Origin: JBOHHR01 sp050740975
GTDB taxonomy: Bacteria > Pseudomonadota > Gammaproteobacteria > JBOHHR01
Length of the DNA: 7,230 nucleotides
Reading direction: 5' to 3'
Assembly: GCA_050740975.1 (NCBI GenBank)
Contig: JBOIEE010000237.1
Span: 1-7,230 of the forward strand
Below the pieces are notes generated by a model. The model saw only the letters and a list, made by a program, of their open reading frames with translations, was not told the DNA's origin and did not search any database. Position numbers and translations under genes: made by a program. Below are positions 1-5,096 of this stretch, one piece after another. The stretch's first letter is position 1. Every line of letters starts with the position of its first letter.

Positions 1-654
1 GAGGACGAGATCCAGAAAGCCTTGGAGCGCAAAGTCGAATTGAAGTCGGGCGGGTATGTCATCATCGACCAAACGGAAGCCATGACCACGGTGGATGTGA
101 ACACCGGAGCCTTTGTTGGCAGCCGCAACCTGGAGGAAACCATCTTCAAGACCAATCTGGAAGCGGCGCAAACCATCGCGCGTCAGTTGCGCCTGCGCAA
201 TCTCGGGGGGATCATTATCGTCGATTTCATCGACATGTCCGATCCGGAGCATCAGCGCCAAGTTTTAAAGGCACTCGAGAACCACCTTGCGCGCGACCAC
301 TCCAAAGTAGGGATCAGCGAGATCACGTCCCTGGGGTTGGTGCAGATCACCCGCAAGCGAACGCGAGAAAGCCTGGAGCATACCCTCTGCGTAGCATGCC
401 CGACCTGTCACAGCCGGGGCTCCATCAAATCCGCCGACACGGTGTGCTACGAGATATTTCGGGAAATCTTGCGTGAAGCGCGTCAATACGAAGCACAAAA
501 ACTGCTGGTGGTGGCCTCGCAGGCCGTGGTCGATAAGTTTCTCGACGAGGAATCGAGCAGCGTGGCCGAGATCGAGGAGTTGATCGGCCGGCCGATAAAG
601 TTTCAGGTGGAGCAACTCTACGGGGTAGAACAATACGACGTCGTCTTGTTATGA
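1..654 (+). CDS. rng: Ribonuclease G, C-terminal part (5' end outside window)
   Basis: RNase G is a cytoplasmic endoribonuclease of the RNase E/G family; it matures the 5' end of 16S rRNA and cleaves some mRNAs. The frame is open from base 1 and ends at TGA 652-654, so about 217 residues are visible of a usual length near 490. A TTG at 22 lies inside the gene and is not its start. Seen in the sequence: the catalytic-domain block TTVDVNTGAFVG, with the presumed metal-binding Asp at 94-96; the second Asp in IIIVDFIDM at 223-225; the RKRTRES block; and the zinc-link CPTC motif, with Cys codons at 397 and 406. The ending EQYDVVLL resembles the E. coli end EQFDVVMM, so there is no long RNase E-type C-terminal scaffold. 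That and the following yhdP-type gene favour RNase G over RNase E. Confidence 0.96.
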   Translation, partial: EDEIQKALERKVELKSGGYVIIDQTEAMTTVDVNTGAFVGSRNLEETIFKTNLEAAQTIARQLRLRNLGGIIIVDFIDMSDPEHQRQVLKALENHLARDHSKVGISEITSLGLVQITRKRTRESLEHTLCVACPTCHSRGSIKSADTVCYEIFREILREARQYEAQKLLVVASQAVVDKFLDEESSSVAEIEELIGRPIKFQVEQLYGVEQYDVVLL

Positions 655-684
655 CCCCACCCCTGCCAGCGGGAGGGAAGGGAC

Positions 685-705
685 TGCGTAATTCTATGCG
701 TAATT
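685..705. repeat. Short direct repeat TGCGTAATT x2
   Basis: The 9-mer TGCGTAATT occurs at 685-693 and again at 697-705, a period of 12 bases, in the spacer between rng and the yhdP-type gene. It could be a pair of protein-binding half sites or chance. The rest of the spacer (655-738) shows no clear terminator and no well-matched sigma-70 promoter, so rng and yhdP may be cotranscribed. Confidence 0.4.
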
Positions 706-738
706 GACTGATTCTTCCTTTAACTTAGGCGCAGAGCA

Positions 739-2562
739 TTGGCGATCACAAAACGCACGCTGAAGCGCCTAGCCATCATCGGCTTCGTGCTCACGACCGG
801 CTTGGCCGGAGCTATGGGCAATGTGTGGTTGCGAGCCCAAGACTATCGCTCAGAGATTGAGGCCTGGGCCGCACGCGTGTATGGGCAACCTATCTCTATC
901 GGCGCTTTAGAAACCGATTGGCGCCGACGGACTGTTCAGTTGCGTAATGTACGCCTGCAGGGCGGCGCCGAAGCACCACGGGTAGAGCAGATACGGCTGC
1001 GCGTCAACCCGCTCGCGAGTCTGTGGAAAGGCAGCCCACGGTTGTCACAGGTTCAGCTTTCCGGTCTTACGCTAACCCTGGTGCGCGAGCTCGACGGCCA
1101 CGTTCGGGTGCGTGGGATCGCATCCCGGGACGATGAATTCTTGGATTGGGCATTGCAACAGCCCGAAATCGTGATCGAGGACTCGCAGCTTATCTGGGAA
1201 GACCGAAAGGCGGCTAGAGATCCTTTAGCTCTGAGACAGATCGGGTTGCGTATTTACAACAGCGGCACGCATCACCTCATCACGGCGTCCACGAGCTTAC
1301 CGCAGGACCTAGGCGACGGAGTCCGGATCGGCGGGCAAGCCGAAGGAGAACTCCTTGATACCGGCTGGAGCGGCGAAGTGTCTCTGGAGGCCGAAAACGT
1401 GCGCTTCGCTGGGCTGGGAGCCTACCTCGGGATCGGGGAATTTAAGCAGGGTAGGTTTAACCTGCGCTCCCGCAGCGGCTGGCGGGACGGGCGCCCAATA
1501 CGCCTAAACGGCGGATTCGATGTGTTCGGATTTAGCGTCCATGATGAGCGCACGGAGATCTCGGCCCGTGGCGGGTTCACCGGCTCCTACCGCCGCGATG
1601 GTTGGGTTGCAACCGTCGATCCTATTCGCGTTCGCACGCCCCGCGGTGCATGGCCTAAGACCAAGCTCACCGTGTTGCTTGGCGATGCCAAAACCGGCGC
1701 TAAGCGGAGCGCTTTGTTACGCGCAGAGTACCTTCGCTTGCAGGATATTGATCCCGTTCTTTCGCTAGTTGTGCCAAGGCTAGGCGAGCAGCTGCAGCCG
1801 GTGCGCAGCGGCGAGTTGCGAGACTTGGATCTCGTCTACTTGCCCGAACGCAGCCAGCTTCTTTACCGAGGCGAGTTTAGCAAGCTCGTGATAGCTCCTT
1901 CTGTGGGTTCGGTTATCGAGGAAGCAGCCGGAACGGTAGTGGGCGGTCAATCGCTCGCCAAAATTCACCTTTCAAGTGGTTTGGTGCGACCCGCACTTTC
2001 GCAGGGTGCCATCGCTCTCACCAACGGGGAGGTGCGTTGGCGACGCGATGTGGGGGTGGACATTGCCAGATTGCATCTGGTTTCCGGCCACCCCAGACTA
2101 AACGCTGACGTATCCGGCAGGTTGATGTGGCACCAGAACGCGCGCCCATCGGTTAAGGCCAGCGCCGCTTTCTCCATGGACGGAGGAGCCTATTGGCTGG
2201 CTTGTTTGCCCGCCGAGTGGATCCCCCGAGGCGCCCGCCATTGGCTCAACGCAGCATTACCAAGCGGACGCATTACCCGCGGCAGGCTGGCATTTAACCA
2301 GCCCGCCGAGAGAAAACGGTCCTTGAACGTACACCTGACGCTGGAAGACGCGACGCTTGCCTACGCCTGTTGGAAATCCGCACCGAGCTGGGGAAACCTG
2401 CTCGGAGAGATATCGCCATCAGTTATGCTGGAGGCTTCGCGGCAGAGCTCGCTCTGCTCACAGGTAAGGCGGGATCAGGCCTTACTCAGGCCACGATCCG
2501 ACTGGGCGATACCCGCTCTCCATCAACCCAAGCAACCCAAGCGCCGGCGCCAATCTATGTAA
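739..2562 (+). CDS. yhdP: YhdP-family AsmA-like protein, N-terminal part of a frameshifted/deleted gene
   Basis: YhdP-type proteins (DUF3971 plus an AsmA-like C-terminal domain) are anchored in the inner membrane, span the periplasm and are implicated in phospholipid transport to the outer membrane. The start is TTG 739: an in-frame TAA at 721 leaves no earlier choice. It is followed by a basic N-terminus and one membrane segment at residues 11-31. The typical block after it reads YRSEIEAWAARVYGQPISIG, then beta-rich repeats that fit a long periplasmic groove. Family resemblance holds to about residue 545 (LEDATLAYACW). The last ~62 residues, ending in the basic stretch KQPKRRRQSM, look like out-of-frame translation, because the homologous reading continues in another frame from about 2370. 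No good ribosome binding site is visible before the TTG. Taken alone, this product would lack the conserved C-terminal half and is probably non-functional unless the break is a sequence error. Confidence 0.85.
   Translation: MAITKRTLKRLAIIGFVLTTGLAGAMGNVWLRAQDYRSEIEAWAARVYGQPISIGALETDWRRRTVQLRNVRLQGGAEAPRVEQIRLRVNPLASLWKGSPRLSQVQLSGLTLTLVRELDGHVRVRGIASRDDEFLDWALQQPEIVIEDSQLIWEDRKAARDPLALRQIGLRIYNSGTHHLITASTSLPQDLGDGVRIGGQAEGELLDTGWSGEVSLEAENVRFAGLGAYLGIGEFKQGRFNLRSRSGWRDGRPIRLNGGFDVFGFSVHDERTEISARGGFTGSYRRDGWVATVDPIRVRTPRGAWPKTKLTVLLGDAKTGAKRSALLRAEYLRLQDIDPVLSLVVPRLGEQLQPVRSGELRDLDLVYLPERSQLLYRGEFSKLVIAPSVGSVIEEAAGTVVGGQSLAKIHLSSGLVRPALSQGAIALTNGEVRWRRDVGVDIARLHLVSGHPRLNADVSGRLMWHQNARPSVKASAAFSMDGGAYWLACLPAEWIPRGARHWLNAALPSGRITRGRLAFNQPAERKRSLNVHLTLEDATLAYACWKSAPSWGNLLGEISPSVMLEASRQSSLCSQVRRDQALLRPRSDWAIPALHQPKQPKRRRQSM
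2361..2400 (+). other. Frame junction and probable internal deletion point in the yhdP-type gene
   Basis: Up to the Cys-Trp codons at 2368-2373, the frame that began at 739 reads like the family. From about 2373-2390 the other frame reads ELGKPARRDIAISY, which resembles a block lying much further along in intact YhdP proteins. The frame at 2370 is closed upstream by TAA at 2295, so the switch must lie after 2297. The frame change implies a net loss of 3k+1 bases. From memory of E. coli YhdP, about 235 residues (roughly 700 bases) between these blocks are missing. The 739-3716 locus holds about 992 codons against roughly 1,270 in the family, which agrees with that loss. Confidence 0.7.
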
Positions 2563-3716
2563 CGGGAGAGCAAAAGCAGCTCGACCTTGGAGAATGGTTA
2601 TATTTTTTCAAAACATCGAAAATCGGCGGCACAATCTTGCCGACTCAGCAAATCGCCCTTGAGATTCGTATTCACCAACTCGAACTGTTCGGGCACACGG
2701 TTTCCGACCTGAGTGTGCGCGTACAGCGCGAGCAAGAAAACTGGCAAGTGGATTTCGACGGCGCTTCGGTGCGAGGCCAAGCAACTGTTGCGAACTCTGC
2801 GTCAAGTATACGCATGCACCTGGAACGTCTTAATCTCGTCTCCAGCGCGCAGCGACGGTTAAGCCGCGACATCGATCCCGCCCGTCTTCCCGCTTTATGG
2901 GTGCACTGCGATCAGTTTCAGTACAACGGCATGGATCTCGGGAAGATGGCGCTGTATAGCGCACCACACGCGAGTGGCATGAGGGTGAAGGCGCTATCAT
3001 TCACCGCCCCTGATCTGCAGATCGATGCCAAAGGAAGCTGGGACCTCGTTCGGGGGCGGCACGCCACAACACTCGAAGCTACCTTGAAGGGGCAGGACTT
3101 GAGCGCCGTAATGAAGCGCCTGGCTTTTGATATGAGGGCCATGGAGGCAAGCGAAACAGAAGCCGAGATGCGGCTGCGCTGGCTTGGGACACCCACCGCA
3201 TTCGGCATCGATAAGCTCAACGGGAAGATATCGCTGGGTATTACGCAGGGGAGATTGTTGGATGTAGAGCCGCGGATCGGGCGCATATTCGGGCTGTTAA
3301 GTTTTCAATCGCTGCAGCGCCGCCTGTCTCTGGATTTCGACGATCTGTTTAAAAAAGGATTTGCCTTCGACCGGATAACTGGAAACTTCCAGCTCGATGG
3401 CGGCAATGCGTATACCAGCGATTTGACCATGGTCGGACCATCGGCCCGGGTAGCAATCAGCGGACGCATTGGCCTCGCGAGACGCGACTACGAACAAGTG
3501 GCCACGGTAACGCCGGAGCTCGCAAGCAGCCTTCCGGTTGCCAGCGCCTTGTTTGGTCCCGTGGGGGCGGGGGTGGGCGCCGCCCTGTTACTGGCCGAAC
3601 AAGTCTTTGACTCGCTGCCGGAACGCATAGATGGCCTAGTACGCCGGCACTACACGATCACTGGCCCCTGGGAGCGCCCGATGGTGAAAACGTTAAAGAC
3701 GCAAAAGCGCCAATGA
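2370..3716 (+). CDS. yhdP: YhdP-family AsmA-like protein, C-terminal part (continuation in shifted frame)
   Basis: This frame carries the second half of the YhdP-type protein. The most conserved C-terminal block begins near residue 308 (GLLSFQSLQRRLSLDFDDLF), followed by GFAFDRITGNF, then GPSARVAISGRIGLARRDYE, VTPELASSLPVASALFGPVG and the ending YTITGPWERP. These are hallmarks of the AsmA-like C-terminal domain. The codon at 2370 is TTG, but it has no ribosome binding site and lies within the preceding frame, so it is unlikely to be a true start. The frame is best read as the downstream piece of one broken gene. The 193-base overlap of the two frames is explained by the junction, not by real overlapping genes. 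The stop is TGA 3714-3716. If the break is a sequencing or assembly error, the intact gene would run 739-3716 plus the missing bases. In E. coli, tldD follows; here it does not. Confidence 0.88.
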   Translation: MEIRTELGKPARRDIAISYAGGFAAELALLTGKAGSGLTQATIRLGDTRSPSTQATQAPAPIYVTGEQKQLDLGEWLYFFKTSKIGGTILPTQQIALEIRIHQLELFGHTVSDLSVRVQREQENWQVDFDGASVRGQATVANSASSIRMHLERLNLVSSAQRRLSRDIDPARLPALWVHCDQFQYNGMDLGKMALYSAPHASGMRVKALSFTAPDLQIDAKGSWDLVRGRHATTLEATLKGQDLSAVMKRLAFDMRAMEASETEAEMRLRWLGTPTAFGIDKLNGKISLGITQGRLLDVEPRIGRIFGLLSFQSLQRRLSLDFDDLFKKGFAFDRITGNFQLDGGNAYTSDLTMVGPSARVAISGRIGLARRDYEQVATVTPELASSLPVASALFGPVGAGVGAALLLAEQVFDSLPERIDGLVRRHYTITGPWERPMVKTLKTQKRQ

Positions 3717-3734
3717 GCTAAGAAGTGCCTCCTG

Positions 3735-3794
3735 GCCGATAGGGATCGGCGACCCGTGGCTACAGAACCACAAGAAAACGCGCCGCCTAGCCAC
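3735..3794 (+). other. Two inverted repeats downstream of yhdP (possible weak terminator or RNA structure)
   Basis: GCCGAT (3735-3740) pairs perfectly with ATCGGC (3745-3750) across a 4-base loop. Further on, GTGGCTA (3756-3762) pairs perfectly with TAGCCAC (3788-3794) across a 25-base loop. Neither is followed by a T-rich tract, so neither is a standard intrinsic terminator. Their position 18-78 bases after the yhdP stop fits an mRNA 3' end structure, but chance pairing cannot be excluded. Confidence 0.25.
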
Positions 3795-3862
3795 ACTAAG
3801 ACACCCCCGTGACACGAGTACCTGACTTACCGGTTGCCGCTTTGATACGCGTGAGGAATCGG

Positions 3863-3891
3863 TTGAGAAATGCCATTAGATTCCTTATGCT
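3863..3891 (+). promoter_or_regulatory. Candidate sigma-70 promoter for the catalase-like gene
   Basis: TTGAGA at 3863-3868 matches 5 of 6 bases of the -35 consensus. TATGCT at 3886-3891 matches 4 of 6 of the -10 consensus, with the ideal 17-base spacing. The predicted RNA would start near 3898, about 25 bases before the ATG at 3924. The surroundings are more AT-rich than the flanking genes. The match was made by eye. Confidence 0.42.
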
Positions 3892-3914
3892 CTACCTTTA
3901 TATCGTGAATCGAC

Positions 3915-3920
3915 GGGAGA
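3915..3920 (+). promoter_or_regulatory. Ribosome binding site for the catalase-like gene
   Basis: GGGAGA lies three bases before ATG 3924. This is purine-rich and close, a little shorter than the usual spacing, and it supports that ATG as the start. Confidence 0.5.
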
Positions 3921-3923
3921 GCT

Positions 3924-5018
3924 ATGTCTGCTTGCCCTTTTTCCCTATCAAAACTTCACGGCCCTCAGGGGCTTACGGATGAGGATCGAAGCTACGAAGG
4001 CTCTCGCTACGCGGACGTCAAAGCCGCCCTGCTCGAGAATCCCTACCAGAACGTGTGGGGAGCCGACGGAAACGACCCCTTCCCGGTTTACCTAGCGACC
4101 ATAGGCCAGGCCTATCAGGGATCTTTGCCCGGCGGAGGTCCGGACCGCCTTCGCGCCGCTTCGGCGCGCACCGTTGACTCGCGCGCGGATTTGCGTTGGG
4201 GCGAAGACCAGAAAGGCTTCCGCCGCATCCTACACCCCAACGGTATCTGTCTGTTCGGCCAGTGGGAGATCCGCGAGGACAACCCCTACTCCGGATATTT
4301 CAAGAAAGGAAGCCGGGGCGTCATCATCGCCCGCTTCTCGCCGAACACAAAAACCCAGCGGGGGGAGCCGAAGTCGCTCAGCCTTGTCGGTAAGATCTAC
4401 CCCACTACCGATGAAAACCACCCGGATCCCCTGGTCCCGGCGAATTTCTTTACTCAGGAGGATTTCGGCAACGAACGGACGCGATACCTCAACGACGCAG
4501 AGCTGCGCAATGCCCCCAACACTACCTCATTTCGCCGCGGTTTGGAGGCGCTCATCCTGCTCCGTCAACTCATGGTCTTCCGCTCGGTGGACAAAGTGCA
4601 GGACGTGCGCCAGCTGCACGAAATCGCCGAGCTCGGCAAACCCGAAAGCGAACCAACCAAGGCCCCTGAGTTCATGCAATTGAAGATGACGCCCGGCCAG
4701 CCCCGCATCGAGGGCGGAGACGATCTCGATTTCCGCGACGAAATCTATGCGCACGTCTTCGAGCGCGACGATCCCCGACCGAACGGTACGCTTCGCTTCG
4801 ACATCTTTACTTCCGACCGGGGCCGCACCAAAGGGTTCTCCGCCTTCAAGCGGGTCAGCGTCGAAAACTGGCAGAAGATTGGCGAGATCAGTTTCGACAA
4901 CTGTGTGGCTTCTTATAACGGCGATCACGTCATCCATTTCCATCATCCAAACTGGCGCGACGACCGCAACGATCCTGCCACCACAGTGCGGGTGGGTGGC
5001 AAACGCGTAGATCCTTGA
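3924..5018 (+). CDS. Catalase-superfamily-like protein (putative heme protein), function unknown
   Basis: This is a 364-residue protein without a signal peptide or membrane segment, so probably cytoplasmic. Residues 101-139 resemble the distal heme side of catalase-like proteins: the block RRILHPNGICLFGQWEI, with His104 where catalases carry the essential distal His, and then IIARFS with Arg137, like the catalase V-RFS element. NFFTQED (174-180) may correspond to the region with the distal Asn. The C-terminal third carries conserved-looking blocks: DLDFRDEIYAHVF (268-279), ENWQKIGEISFDNCVASYNG (314-333) and a His-rich HFHHPNW (338-344). I do not see the proximal heme-ligand motif of true catalases (RxFxYxDT). 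A monofunctional catalase is therefore unlikely; a peroxidase, a hydroperoxide-processing enzyme or a non-heme relative are all possible. It starts at ATG 3924 after GGGAGA and ends at TGA 5016-5018. A candidate promoter lies just upstream. It sits 78 bases before the hpnN-like gene. Confidence 0.6.
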   Translation: MSACPFSLSKLHGPQGLTDEDRSYEGSRYADVKAALLENPYQNVWGADGNDPFPVYLATIGQAYQGSLPGGGPDRLRAASARTVDSRADLRWGEDQKGFRRILHPNGICLFGQWEIREDNPYSGYFKKGSRGVIIARFSPNTKTQRGEPKSLSLVGKIYPTTDENHPDPLVPANFFTQEDFGNERTRYLNDAELRNAPNTTSFRRGLEALILLRQLMVFRSVDKVQDVRQLHEIAELGKPESEPTKAPEFMQLKMTPGQPRIEGGDDLDFRDEIYAHVFERDDPRPNGTLRFDIFTSDRGRTKGFSAFKRVSVENWQKIGEISFDNCVASYNGDHVIHFHHPNWRDDRNDPATTVRVGGKRVDP

Positions 5019-5069
5019 GCATAGGGTAGCACCGTTCGGGCGGCAGGCCGTGCTTGACTGCTCCTCCTT

Positions 5070-5081
5070 TCGCTAAAGCGA
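5070..5081 (+). other. Small palindrome before the hpnN-like gene
   Basis: TCGCT-AA-AGCGA is a perfect 5-bp inverted repeat with a 2-base centre, 15 bases before ATG 5097. Its loop is too small for a stable hairpin, so if it is real it would be a DNA-binding site. It may be chance. The rest of the 78-base spacer holds a TTGACT (5054-5059) without a well-spaced -10 partner. Confidence 0.2.
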
Positions 5082-5096
5082 TAAGCCGTAATAACG

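Noticed and set aside
704..726. TTGACT as a -35 box for yhdP
   Set aside because: No reasonable -10 hexamer lies at 16-18 bases; the nearest AT-rich hexamer (TTAACT, 720-725) is only 10 bases away.
2370..2562. True overlapping genes in two frames
   Set aside because: The first frame loses family resemblance at about 2373 and the second gains it at about 2379, so this is a frameshift or deletion junction and not dual coding.
4174..4683. A 169-residue open frame on the + strand inside the catalase-like gene
   Set aside because: It lies in another frame of a well-supported gene, has a biased Arg/Ser-rich composition and shows no recognisable family block.
4527..4946. A 139-residue open frame on the - strand
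   Set aside because: It is antisense to the catalase-like gene; high-GC coding DNA often leaves such shadow frames open. No domain is recognised.
5054..5084. TTGACT as a -35 box for the hpnN-like gene
   Set aside because: The possible -10 boxes (CGATAA at 19 bases, TAAAGC at 14) are poorly spaced or poorly matched.
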